Part shown: piece by piece, positions 37,401 through 45,074 of the stretch
Position numbering within the stretch: the stretch's first letter is position 1
Layout: the number at the start of each line of letters is the position of its first letter
Assembly: GCF_003612125.1 (NCBI RefSeq)
Contig: NZ_RAWI01000019.1
Location: 1 to 53,297, forward strand
DNA: 53,297 bases
Direction of reading: 5' to 3'
From: Corallococcus praedator
Lineage (GTDB): Bacteria > Myxococcota > Myxococcia > Myxococcales > Myxococcaceae
The notes under the pieces: generated by a model
What the model was told of the DNA's origin: nothing
What the model saw: only the letters and a program-made list of their open reading frames with translations
Database searches by the model: none
Position numbers and translations under genes: made by a program

Positions 37401-37618
37401 CGTCCTACCTCAACGCGCGCTTCCGGGACTCACTGCTGGATGACCAGGGCAAGCCCTCGCAGCCGGGGCCCGCGGTGCAACGGCTCATCTACATGACCAG
37501 CCACCTGAACACGAAGGCGTCGCTGACGTACAAGTCGCAGGGACAGGGCACGTCGCAGGTGGACCTGATGGACAACTGGTCCATGGTTTTGAGCGAAGCC
37601 AGCGTGACGAAGAACTAG
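34436..37618 (+). CDS. Exported pentahaem cytochrome c protein
   Basis: A 1,060-aa protein with a basic N-terminus and one hydrophobic segment (about 9-26) serving as signal or anchor, then five CxxCH haem motifs: CQSCH 137, CLRCH 242, CSACH 292, CGSCH 393 and CMTCH 472. Residues about 560-1060 contain no haem motifs and look beta-rich (blocks such as TVPVTVTSNVGHKFPSG), probably carbohydrate-binding or Ig-like modules. It begins 36 bp after lodB in the same direction, and so probably belongs to the lod operon. A multihaem partner could carry electrons to or from the quinoprotein or an extracellular acceptor; that link is inference, because known LodA enzymes use oxygen. The frame is intact throughout. 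Confidence 0.88.
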   Translation: MKTSRQRNLLLALGGVSALTVAVALVGQRGGDSQVSDSTRPPPTREDANAVNVVSVPTPGTVPTPYPVFPHGNKLTSPLDEGDAQAQRFLDFYAKQGRVTFPALTKGGLAALPNRTLDIAHNGLNLGSQRFNSSLVCQSCHDADWLASGDLTLPSDAPPTYKALSTMAYWQMPAVDRFWNDNTAPSFLDPNAPLPLAANWSPFGDWSASVKALAGRDPIFLAQVETTRKLSPHQPTTVDNLCLRCHSPLGQRQAQSEHRPFTHDLLYATPDNSQADPERAVLGALGRDGVSCSACHSVAPSSGQPWNGTDYTAFYGTTSGTIFGDDVSARLKLPSETVLPPPFPFTSSMNLRPGTIVGPDTHLNKQPMAAAGLSLETAATVGGHSYLRDSMVCGSCHVVILPKVPTNYRPSMPIAEAEAKGVYQRPASCAQNQTTFSSTGDFLTDPCVELAYEQTTYFEWLNSGYAQSTSTCMTCHMQITKPDSPFDGNVKVAQQNGALAAFYRDNQTLPPRQYNRHTLLGINLFVHEMFQQFPDVLGLDFYAQPDSRVPPYLQSPEILARTPNLVTNPGAEDGPKADLTADGWVPDSGVTVTVVAQQQGLSKQTINPSHGAQFFQLGGGAALTVDVSAYQALIDKAAGAAVVQWGATVYCDGVAPCGTLALQQRAGQGAWTNTAGSLNVPASQQRWIPVQAGAPTRIPAGTSALRLAFQPGRALSVDDVFLALKFPDGSVAPLTDGKRDYTFAKNLLNAEQSILDLAVNTSQGIFDPTQPAVLVSVDSFKEDNGMLTVPVTVTSNVGHKFPSGAGFRRAFLQFEVSDASGKVLWASGQPNALGVICSGVCKPDDSALLASEFTADASGLQPNHQVINRQDQAQIYELRAVDDMNRLTSLELQQFKEVKDNRLLPEGWIAPDQRKPDEMLLGLNLQQLAHLTEPLSTVLGPKDTSVSGDPDFNTSPAKGTDHVTFQVPLSAVSGWKGIRVRMNYQTIPPSYLNARFRDSLLDDQGKPSQPGPAVQRLIYMTSHLNTKASLTYKSQGQGTSQVDLMDNWSMVLSEASVTKN

Positions 37619-37644
37619 GAACGAAGTCAGGGTTTGACCCCGAG

Positions 37645-37688
37645 CGGCCATCGGAGGTGGGCGTCACGCCTGCCCCTGGTGGCCGTTT
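37645..37688 (+). terminator. Probable terminator of the lod operon
   Basis: An imperfect hairpin begins 27 nt after the cytochrome stop. Outer arms CGGCCA/TGGCCG close an inner GC-rich stem with a few wobble pairs, and TTT follows directly at 37686-37688. It lies between the operon end and the convergent beta-rich gene. Confidence 0.5.
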
Positions 37689-37793
37689 CGTCGTGTCCCG
37701 GGGGGCTCGAAGGCATGAGAAAAGCGGCCACCGGTGACGGTCTCACGACCCGTCCCGATGACCGCCTGGGCCCTGCTCAGCGCGGGAGATGTC

Positions 37794-38789
37794 TCAGCGA
37801 CCGATGGTGACGTGCGACCCGAGCACGATGCCGCGCTGGGCGCTCATCCGCCGCGCCAGCTCCGGCGACGCGCCGAGCTGCTGGGGCGTGCGGAGCAGGT
37901 GGAAGAACTGGCTGCTCTGGTCGACATAGGACAGGGCCTTGAGCCGGAGCTTGAAGCCCGGCTGGGGCGTGGTGCCATTGGCCCAGTACGAATAGGTGAT
38001 GTTCGTCTGGTAGTTGGCGGGCACGTCGCAGGTGACGGACGTGTTCCAGCTCCCGTTGTTCTGGGGCACGGTCGTCTTCTCCAACACAATGAGCGGATCC
38101 GGGCCCGGGGTCCCCGCGGAGAAGGCGACGCTGGCGCCGCCGGGCACGTTGGTGCACTCGAGCTGGAACGTGATGCTTCCGGCCTCCGTCCCCTGGGTGT
38201 AGTCCACGGTCGTGTCGAAGGTCGGGCTGTTGGCGCTCGTGAGGCTGACGTTGCGCCAGCCGAAGCCCGGGTTGTTGAGGATGAAGGCCGTCAGGTCGGT
38301 GTAGCTGCCCACCTGGGGGATGGGGTTGTCGTGCTTGGGCGTGGAGACCCGGCTGATGAGGCAGTAGTGGTCGCCGCTGATGGCGGACGGCTCCCAGACG
38401 AAGGGATTGTCCGTCACGGCGATGTCGCCCGGCTGGGTGGCCTGGACGAAGACCTGGAGCTGCTGATCGCTCGTCTTCAGCGCGTTGTTCTGCCACTTGT
38501 TGGGATAGAGCAGCAGGCTGGTCGGCGTGTAATACAGCGACACCTTTCCGCTCTGCGCGCCGCTGGCCAGGTTCTTGGTGCGCAGGTAGATGTAGTTGGG
38601 GCCGTCAATCACCAGGCTCTGGCCCACGTCCTGGTTGTAGTTGCTGGAGAAGTAGGCCTGCGGGTTGTTGGTGGGGTAGATGCCGGAGGGGATGATGTCC
38701 GGCGACTCGTAGGCATCCGGGGGAGACGGAAGCTGCCCGACGTCCCACATGTTGGTGCGGAAGAACAGATCGTCGTACAGGGTGGTCAT
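37794..38789 (-). CDS. Unknown beta-rich protein, possibly co-regulated with lodA
   Basis: A 331-aa protein of no family I recognise. It has no signal peptide, is rich in Asn, Thr, Ser, Pro and aromatic residues, and has strand-like stretches (for example GSITFQLECTNVPGGASVAF and FKLRLKALSYVDQSS), suggesting two or three beta-sandwich modules. There are only three cysteines. Start at ATG 38789, preceded by AAGGA; the longer frame to 38816 has no ribosome site. Two palindromes matching those upstream of lodA lie 133-163 bp upstream, which hints at joint control with the oxidase. It is convergent with the lod operon. Structural or surface role is only a guess. Confidence 0.6.
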   Translation of the reverse strand: MTTLYDDLFFRTNMWDVGQLPSPPDAYESPDIIPSGIYPTNNPQAYFSSNYNQDVGQSLVIDGPNYIYLRTKNLASGAQSGKVSLYYTPTSLLLYPNKWQNNALKTSDQQLQVFVQATQPGDIAVTDNPFVWEPSAISGDHYCLISRVSTPKHDNPIPQVGSYTDLTAFILNNPGFGWRNVSLTSANSPTFDTTVDYTQGTEAGSITFQLECTNVPGGASVAFSAGTPGPDPLIVLEKTTVPQNNGSWNTSVTCDVPANYQTNITYSYWANGTTPQPGFKLRLKALSYVDQSSQFFHLLRTPQQLGASPELARRMSAQRGIVLGSHVTIGR

Positions 38790-38921
38790 GGGCGTTCCTT
38801 GGGATGGGGGTGACATCCGCGAGCAGGCGGATGCTGGGACCTCACTGCACCCGCCACGCCAATGACTCGCACTCCCGAACCGGGCGGAACTGCTTGCGCG
38901 CCCCCCACGCCACCGCCCCGC

Positions 38922-38952
38922 TGACGCATCAGGCGCAATCCCTGACGCGTCA
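38922..38952. promoter_or_regulatory. Two palindromes matching the lodA boxes
   Basis: TGACGCATCA (38922-38931) and TGACGCGTCA (38943-38952), the second a perfect palindrome, have centres 21 bp apart. Sequence and spacing match the three boxes at 31146-31196. They lie upstream of the beta-rich protein gene and just after the end of the RCC1 gene, so the beta-rich gene is the likely target. Confidence 0.55.
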
Positions 38953-38975
38953 GCGGACCTCCGGCGACGCCTTGC

Positions 38976-41201
38976 TCAGTACAGCAGGGAGCGGATGGGG
39001 ACGAAGGCGTGGACCGGGTAGCCGCTGCCGAGCTGGCCGTCGGAGTTGAGGCCAAAGCCCCAGAGCGTGCCATCCGAGCGCAGCCCCAGCGTGAACCCCT
39101 CTCCCACGGCGACGGTGGTGGTCCCGCTCAGGCCCACCACGGGCGACGGCGTGGGGACATAGTTGTCGAGGGTGGCCGGATTGCCCAGGCAGCCGCTGAA
39201 GTTGACGCCCCAGCCCCAGAGCGTGCCATCCGAGCGCGCCGCCACGGTGTGGTACGTCGCCGCCCCCACGACGCCCGTCCCGCTCCAGCCGGGGACCTGC
39301 GCGGGCACGGAGTGGTTGGTGAAGGTGCCATCGCCCAACTGGGTGTAGCCGTTCTCTCCCCACGCCCAGAGCGTGCCGCCTGAGCGGATGGCGAAGGACG
39401 AATCGCCGCCCGCCGCCACGGACACGGCGCTGGACAGCCCGGACACCAGCGCGGGCACGGAGCGATGGGTGAAGCTGCCGTCGCCCACCTGGCCGCTGTA
39501 GTTCATCCCCCACGCCCACACGGTGCCGTCCGAGCGCAGCGCCACGCTGTGGGACTGTCCCGCCGCCACGGACACGACGCTGGACAGACCCACCACCTGC
39601 ACCGGGCTCCATCGGTTCACGTTCGTGCCGTCGCCGAGCGCGCCCAGGGCGTTGTAGCCCCAGGCCCAGACGGTGCCGTCGGCGCGCAGCGCGAGGGTGT
39701 GCCGGTAGCCGGCCGCCACCGCGATGATGCTGCCCAGGCCCGCCACCTGCGCCGGAAGGCTGCTGCCCACGGTGGTGCCGTTGCCCAACTGCCCCGTGTC
39801 ATTGCCTCCCCAGGTCCACACCGTGCCGTCGGAGCGCAGCGCCACCGAGTGCGTGCCTCCCGCCGCCACGCCCGTCGCGAAGTTCAGGCTCGGAAGCTGG
39901 GTGGCCAGGGCGCGGTTGCTCAAGTGGCCAAGCCCCAACTGGCCCAGGTTGTTCGCGCCCCAGGCCCAGACGGAACCATCCGAGCGCGTCGCCAGGGTGT
40001 GCGAGGCGCCCGCGGCCACCTTCGACACGCCGCTGAGTCCCGACACCATCGTCGGGGTGACGCGCGTCCCGGACGTGCCGTCGCCTCTCTGGCCCACATC
40101 GGAGGTGCCCCAGGCCCACAGCGTCCCGTTTCCCAGCGCGCCCAGGGAGAAGCCCCAGCCCGCGGCGATGGAGACGGCGCCGGAGAGGCCCGACACGGCG
40201 ACCGGGGACGTGCGGACAGTCCGGGTGTCGTCGCCCAGCTCGCCCCAGGTGTTCTGTCCCCATGCCCGGACGGTGCCGTCCGAGCGCACCGCGAGCGAGT
40301 GGTAGCCGCCCGCCGCCACCGACACGGTCGAATCCTTGGCGTTGAGGCGCACGGGCACGTTGCTGAAGGCGAAGTTGCCCGTCCCCAGTTGTCCGTAGCT
40401 GTTCGAGCCCCAGGCCCAGACAGACCCGTCCGAGGTCACCGCGAGCGAGTGGTAGCCGCCGCCGGAGAACGTCGTCACCTGTGTGAGGCCCGGGACGGTG
40501 ACGGGCAGGGTGCGATCGGTGGTGGAGCCGTCCCCCAACTGTCCGTAGATGTTCCAGCCCCAGGCCCGCAGCGTCCCATCCGAGCGCAGCGCCAGGCAGT
40601 GGTTGGAGCCCGCTGTCACGGCGGCGACGCCGGACAGCCCGGAGACCAGACCCGGCGTGGAGCGGTTCGTCAGGGTGCCGGAGCCCAGCTGGCCCTGCCC
40701 GTTGTAGCCCCAGGTCCACACGGTGCCATCCGAGCGCACGGCGACGACGTGGCTGTCACCGGCCCCCACGGACACCACGCTCGTGAGGCCCACCACCTGC
40801 ACGGGCGTGGTGCGGCTGGAGGTGGTGCCGTCTCCCAGTTGTCCGTAGCCGTTCGAGCCCCAGGTCCAGACGGTGCCATCCGCGCGCAGCGCCACGGAGA
40901 AGTTCCGCCCGGCGGCCACGGCGTTCACGAAGGTGAGCCCGGGGACGCGCACCGGGCTGGCGCGCTGGACGGTGGTGCCGTCCCCCAGCGCGCCGAAGAC
41001 GTTGAGGCCCGAAGCCCAGACGGTGCCGTCCGGACGGACCGCCAATGCGTGGGAGACCCCGGCCGCCACCCGGGGGGCTGCGACCAGTGCGGACGACTGG
41101 CGTGACAAGGACTCGGAAGAGTCCAACTCCGGGCCGCACGCGGTGATGCTTAAAAGCAATCCCAGCCAGACACTCCAAAGCCTGCTCACGACGCCTTCCA
41201 T
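38976..41201 (-). CDS. RCC1-repeat lipoprotein, 14 repeats
   Basis: A 741-aa lipoprotein. The ATG at 41201 follows GGAGG at 6 nt, and the N-terminus WSVWLGLLLSITAC ends in a lipobox cysteine, so the protein should be membrane-anchored outside the cytoplasm. The rest is a regular series of about 50-residue RCC1 repeats of the form VAAGxxHSLAVRSDGTVWAWGxNxxGQLGDGT. I count 14 WAWG-type units, i.e. enough for two seven-bladed propellers. RCC1 propellers are protein- or ligand-binding scaffolds and such lipoproteins are common in myxobacteria, usually of unknown partner. A longer in-frame start at 41363 lacks the signal peptide at its beginning and is rejected. Confidence 0.9.
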   Translation of the reverse strand: MEGVVSRLWSVWLGLLLSITACGPELDSSESLSRQSSALVAAPRVAAGVSHALAVRPDGTVWASGLNVFGALGDGTTVQRASPVRVPGLTFVNAVAAGRNFSVALRADGTVWTWGSNGYGQLGDGTTSSRTTPVQVVGLTSVVSVGAGDSHVVAVRSDGTVWTWGYNGQGQLGSGTLTNRSTPGLVSGLSGVAAVTAGSNHCLALRSDGTLRAWGWNIYGQLGDGSTTDRTLPVTVPGLTQVTTFSGGGYHSLAVTSDGSVWAWGSNSYGQLGTGNFAFSNVPVRLNAKDSTVSVAAGGYHSLAVRSDGTVRAWGQNTWGELGDDTRTVRTSPVAVSGLSGAVSIAAGWGFSLGALGNGTLWAWGTSDVGQRGDGTSGTRVTPTMVSGLSGVSKVAAGASHTLATRSDGSVWAWGANNLGQLGLGHLSNRALATQLPSLNFATGVAAGGTHSVALRSDGTVWTWGGNDTGQLGNGTTVGSSLPAQVAGLGSIIAVAAGYRHTLALRADGTVWAWGYNALGALGDGTNVNRWSPVQVVGLSSVVSVAAGQSHSVALRSDGTVWAWGMNYSGQVGDGSFTHRSVPALVSGLSSAVSVAAGGDSSFAIRSGGTLWAWGENGYTQLGDGTFTNHSVPAQVPGWSGTGVVGAATYHTVAARSDGTLWGWGVNFSGCLGNPATLDNYVPTPSPVVGLSGTTTVAVGEGFTLGLRSDGTLWGFGLNSDGQLGSGYPVHAFVPIRSLLY

Positions 41202-41418
41202 GTGATACCTCCGCTTCCGGCCCACGCGACCCTGAACGAACGGGGCGTGTCTTCCGTGAGGGAGGCACCACCGCGGGGCAATCCCGGCGTCACCTGAAGG
41301 ACAGGGCCCGGCGTGCCGCATCCGGATTCCGGACGACGGCTCATCCCCGGGGGAGGCAGTCATTGTCTGGGAAAGGGGCGCGCAATGGCTTGCATCCTGG
41401 ATGCGCGCTGAAGGAGAA

Positions 41419-41445
41419 CCGGGCGGCGTTGTCTCAGCCGCCCGG
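41419..41445 (-). terminator. Terminator after the 277-aa lipoprotein gene
   Basis: A perfect 9-bp inverted repeat (CCGGGCGGC / GCCGCCCGG) with a 9-nt loop lies 45 nt beyond the stop at 41491. Read on the minus strand it is followed by TTCTCCTTC, a moderately T-rich tract. Confidence 0.55.
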
Positions 41446-41490
41446 CGGACCGGCCCGTTGACACTGAAACAGCGTCCGGGCCGGGAAGGC

Positions 41491-42324
41491 CTACCGCGCC
41501 TGCCCGTTCGCGTTCAGGGCGAGTTCACCGTGGACCGTGAAGGCGCCCGCGGAGCCCGTCACGTCGATGCCGGAGAAGTGGCGGTAGGGATAGGCACCCG
41601 TGCCAATCGTCTCCGTGAACTCGATGGCGTCGCCCGTGAGCTGGGCGCCGTCCACCTCCACCGTGAAGGTCCTCCCGGGGAACTGGAAGCGCCAGACGCA
41701 AGCGCCCTGCTCCTGCGCGGCATGGGGCGCGTTGCGGAACGGGAACGGCAGGATGGGGCCGTGCTCCCGCAGGTAGAAGTCGGAGACCATCACCACGTCT
41801 CCCAGCCAGTTGGTGTACACGTGCCAGCGGGCCGCCGGCCCCGGGCCGCCCGTACCTTCGCCCTGCAAGACGCCGCCCTGGAAGACGCGCACCTGGAACT
41901 CGGAGCCGCCCGCCGTGCCGGTGAAGGCAGGCGCGAACGTCACCCCCGTCCCGTCCGCGTCCGGCGCGATGCCCAGCGTGCTCACCACCTGGTCGCCATC
42001 CCGCGCCGCGAACGCGAACCGGCCCTGCCCGCCGCCGATGTTCGCCGTGGCGTTCTGCCGCCAGGCGACCGCGCCGCCGAAGTGGCTGGAGAGGCCATCC
42101 GTCTGGGGGTTGGACAGCCCGGTGACCCGGAGCCCTTCGTCGGTGGACTCAAGGGACGCCCCACCGGTCGCACAGCTCTGGATGCCATTGAACTGCTCGA
42201 CGCACGTCGCCTGGGCCTGGGCCTGCTGGGTGCCCACGGCCTTCGTGCCCTCGTCCTGGCCCTGGCAACCCACCAGGGAAAGGAACGCCGCCGCGACCAC
42301 GTGACCTGTCTTCATCATCCGCAT
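41491..42324 (-). CDS. Lipoprotein of unknown function
   Basis: A 277-aa predicted lipoprotein: MRMMKTGHVVAAAFLSLVGC carries a hydrophobic stretch and a lipobox cysteine at 20. The mature part is beta-rich with short motifs such as FAFAARDGDQVVSTLG and ends FTVHGELALNANGQAR; a domain resembling a secreted sugar-binding or lectin-like sandwich is possible but I do not recognise a family. Start at 42324 after GAGG; downstream ATGs at 42318 and 42315 are also possible. The frame extends further upstream without signal-like sequence. A strong hairpin lies 44-77 nt before the start and may affect expression. Confidence 0.75.
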   Translation of the reverse strand: MRMMKTGHVVAAAFLSLVGCQGQDEGTKAVGTQQAQAQATCVEQFNGIQSCATGGASLESTDEGLRVTGLSNPQTDGLSSHFGGAVAWRQNATANIGGGQGRFAFAARDGDQVVSTLGIAPDADGTGVTFAPAFTGTAGGSEFQVRVFQGGVLQGEGTGGPGPAARWHVYTNWLGDVVMVSDFYLREHGPILPFPFRNAPHAAQEQGACVWRFQFPGRTFTVEVDGAQLTGDAIEFTETIGTGAYPYRHFSGIDVTGSAGAFTVHGELALNANGQAR

Positions 42325-42367
42325 GTGTTCGACCTCGGGAATGGGGGGCTTCCCTCCAGCGGGGAAG

Positions 42368-42401
42368 CCCTGTCGCGGGGCACAAGGGCCCTGCGACAGG
42401 G
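42368..42401 (-). other. Strong 14-bp hairpin upstream of the lipoprotein gene
   Basis: Arms 42368-42381 and 42388-42401 pair over 14 bp with one mismatch or wobble and a 6-nt loop. There is no T-tract on either side. It lies in the gap between two minus-strand genes, 144 bp after one stop and 44 bp before the next start, so it may be a terminator, an mRNA-stabilising stem or a 5' leader structure. Confidence 0.5.
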
Positions 42402-42545
42402 GGCGCACCCCTGCATCACGCGCGCCAGGACGTGGAAGCCGGGCCCACCCTGCAATTCCAGGCCCCAGGTCGCTGACGGATCCGGTCGCTGTAGCGCTCC
42501 GGGCCACAAAGGCTCGTGGCAGTAGCAGAACGTGTCACGCCCGGT

Positions 42546-43676
42546 TCACTCCGGGGTGACGTCGGTGATGGCGAAGAGGAATCCCTCCGGAATCCACCAC
42601 TTCCAGATGCCAGAACCGCGGACCCGCTTGAGCGCGAGGAAATACCTGCCGGTGGTGGGCGCCGTGTACGTGACGCCAGTCTTGTCGCTTGGCAGGTCTG
42701 TCTTCAGCACCTGGCCCTGGGCATCCATCACCGTGGTCGCGCAATAGTAGGGGCTGGAGCCGCCATCACTCTTCAGCAGGTAATCGCGGCCCCCGACGAG
42801 GTCCACCGCCAGCACGTCGACGTCCTTGACGGACATGAAGTCGACGCTCAACCGCGCGGGCACCGTCACCGCCGTGGCTTCGGGCGGCGCATCCGGGTGG
42901 TCGTCCGGCCCGATGTCACGAACCCGGCAGAGATAGCGGGTCGTCACCGGAGCGGTGGAGCTGCTGGGGCGGATGAGCAGGATGAGGTCACCGCCCACGG
43001 CATTCTTGGCACCCAGCTCCAGGACGTCTGTGATGGAGTAGGACGCCGTGAACGTGCCCAACGACGTGCCATCCGGGCGGATCACTTCCATGAAGGGATT
43101 GTCACGGGTCCCGCTGCAATAGGCGCGCAGGACGTGGTTCGTGGGGATGGAGATCCGCCAGGCGTCCACGTCGCCGGGGGTCTCCAGGAAGCCCTCGAAG
43201 GTGTACTCCGTCTCCGTCACCGGCTGCGAGACGGCCGTGTCCGGGGAGTCGCCCGCGTCATCGCTGGCCTCCGTGAAGATGTAGAGGAAGCCTCCCGTTT
43301 CGCCGTCCGTGACGGAGCGCACCTCCATCACGACGAGGCCGTCCGCGTCCGCCGTCCAGAAGAAATCGGCCTGCTTCGTCTCACGGGAGGACAGGGCCTC
43401 ACCCACGGGCTCCAGCGACGTCGCGTCGAGCCGCTGGACCTGACACCCCGACAGCGTGGTGGCCGTGCAGACGAACCGGTAGAGCTGACCGGCCCGCACG
43501 GCGAGCTCGAAGCGGACGCCCTCGGGCCCGGTGACCTCCGCCTCTCCATGCGCTCCCGGTTTCAACCCCGGCGCGTCATCCAGATCCTTGCCACACGCCC
43601 CCAGCGCCAGCGCCAGCCCCAGCAGGACGCCCAGCGTCCAGCCCCCTCGGGACTTCTTTTCCAGAATTGAATGCAT
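42546..43676 (-). CDS. PPC-like lipoprotein, paralogue A
   Basis: A 376-aa lipoprotein: KKSRGGWTLGVLLGLALALGAC ends in a lipobox cysteine. The mature protein seems to contain three related modules of about 110 residues with the pattern FELAVRAGQLYRFVC ... DVDAWRISIPTNHVLRAYC ... VDVLAVDLVGGRDYLL, recalling bacterial pre-peptidase C-terminal (PPC) domains, which are beta-sandwiches in secreted proteins. A conserved DIGPDDHPDAPPEAT linker precedes the third module. The ATG at 43676 follows GGGGA at 9 nt. It is the downstream member of a tandem pair with clear similarity over the whole length, so a local gene duplication is evident. Binding partner or function unknown. Confidence 0.8.
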   Translation of the reverse strand: MHSILEKKSRGGWTLGVLLGLALALGACGKDLDDAPGLKPGAHGEAEVTGPEGVRFELAVRAGQLYRFVCTATTLSGCQVQRLDATSLEPVGEALSSRETKQADFFWTADADGLVVMEVRSVTDGETGGFLYIFTEASDDAGDSPDTAVSQPVTETEYTFEGFLETPGDVDAWRISIPTNHVLRAYCSGTRDNPFMEVIRPDGTSLGTFTASYSITDVLELGAKNAVGGDLILLIRPSSSTAPVTTRYLCRVRDIGPDDHPDAPPEATAVTVPARLSVDFMSVKDVDVLAVDLVGGRDYLLKSDGGSSPYYCATTVMDAQGQVLKTDLPSDKTGVTYTAPTTGRYFLALKRVRGSGIWKWWIPEGFLFAITDVTPE

Positions 43677-43757
43677 TTGCGTATTTCCCCAAAACCAACC
43701 CACCCGGCCATGGGCTGGCACTGTCAGAGAATGCCACATCCGGCGCCGTCAGGGCGC

Positions 43758-44900
43758 CTATGGAGGCGTGATGTCCGAGATGGCATAGGTGAAGCCCCCC
43801 GGAATGAACCACGTCTCCGGCGCTTCGCCGCGAGCGCGTTGGAGCGAGAGTTCGTACCGACCGGTGGCGGGCGCCGTGAAGACGACGCCGGTGCGGTCGC
43901 TGCGCAGGTTCGTGCCCAGCACCACGCCCTGTGCATTCGTCACCGTGGTGGCGCAGTAGTAGGGGTCCGACCGCGGACTGCCCTCCCGCAGGAGGTACTG
44001 GTGGCCCTCCAGGAGGTCCGCCGCCAGCACGTCGATGTCCTTCTCGGAGTAGAGCATGACGTCCACGGCCCCGGGCATCCTCAACAGGGTGGTGGCGGGC
44101 GGCGCATCCGGATGATCATCCGGTCCGGTGTCCCAGACCTGACAGGTGTAGCGGGCCGAGCCGGCACGCATGGCGGAACTGGCCTGGACGAGCAGGATCA
44201 GGTCGCCCCCGTTGGGGCTCTTGGCGCCCATCCAATAGGCGAGCCGGGCGGACTCGGTGGCGTTGAACCGGCCCAGGGACGTGCCGTCCGGGAGGACGAC
44301 CTCCATGTCGGGGGCTGGATTGGTTATCTCCGCATCCTTGCAGACCGCGCGCAGGACGTGGTTCGCGGGGAGGGAGAGACGCCAGGCGTCCGCGTCGTCG
44401 CGGGACTCCAGGAACCCAGTGAATTCCGTCGGGGTCGTGTCCACCGGCCGCGAGACGGCCTCGGCGACGGAGCCGCCCGCGTCATCGACCGCTTCCGTGA
44501 ACGCATACAGGAACTGCCCCGTCTTGCCCGTCGGGGCGGACTGCACCTCCACCACGACGCGACCCTCCGCGTCCGCCGTCCAGAAGAAGGACAGCACATT
44601 CCTCAGGCTGGAGGCCTGCGCGTCGCCTACGGGTTCCAGCGACTTCGCGTCGCGCAGCTGGACCCGACACCCCGTCAGGGAGATGGGCGTGCAGTCGAAC
44701 CGGTATCGCTGGCCCCCCCGTACGGCGAGCTCGAAACGGGCCCCCTCGGGCGCCGTGACCGCGGACTCCCCCTGGGCGCCGGGCTGCAACGCCGGGATGT
44801 CATCCGGATCCTTGTCGCAGGCTCCCAGGACCAGCAGCACGCCCAACAGGACGCCAGCCGTCCAGCCCCCTCGGGACTTCTCTTCCAGACTTGAATGCAT
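43758..44900 (-). CDS. PPC-like lipoprotein, paralogue B
   Basis: A 380-aa lipoprotein closely similar to the next gene (42546-43676): same N-terminus (MHSSLEEKSRGGWTAGVLLG versus MHSILEKKSRGGWTLGVLLG), lipobox LVLGAC, three PPC-like modules with DADAWRLSLPANHVLRAVC and the linker DTGPDDHPDAPP. Cysteines tend to sit at matching places, suggesting conserved disulfides. Start at ATG 44900 behind GAGGA. It has 81 bp to its paralogue and lies downstream of the defensin-like gene, separated by a strong terminator. Exported anchored protein of unknown role; divergence is spread along the protein rather than in one patch. Confidence 0.8.
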   Translation of the reverse strand: MHSSLEEKSRGGWTAGVLLGVLLVLGACDKDPDDIPALQPGAQGESAVTAPEGARFELAVRGGQRYRFDCTPISLTGCRVQLRDAKSLEPVGDAQASSLRNVLSFFWTADAEGRVVVEVQSAPTGKTGQFLYAFTEAVDDAGGSVAEAVSRPVDTTPTEFTGFLESRDDADAWRLSLPANHVLRAVCKDAEITNPAPDMEVVLPDGTSLGRFNATESARLAYWMGAKSPNGGDLILLVQASSAMRAGSARYTCQVWDTGPDDHPDAPPATTLLRMPGAVDVMLYSEKDIDVLAADLLEGHQYLLREGSPRSDPYYCATTVTNAQGVVLGTNLRSDRTGVVFTAPATGRYELSLQRARGEAPETWFIPGGFTYAISDITPP

Positions 44901-45011
44901 GGTCCGCGCTTCCTCATCACAGCCCATCCGGCCATGGGCTGCCCCATGGACCGCACCATGCCATGTCTGGCGTCGCGACGGGATGGGGGATTCCACGCAG
45001 AAGGGGGAACA

Positions 45012-45039
45012 CCGCGCGCCGGGTGGACCCGGCGCGCGG
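45012..45039 (-). terminator. Terminator of the defensin-like gene
   Basis: A perfect 12-bp GC stem (45012-45023 with 45028-45039) closed by a 4-nt loop lies 35 nt beyond the stop at 45075. On the minus strand it is followed by TGTTCCCCCTTCTG. It separates the peptide gene from the lipoprotein pair. Confidence 0.65.
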
Positions 45040-45074
45040 CCTGATGCCCCGTGTAATTCGCGAGGGTGCGTCGT

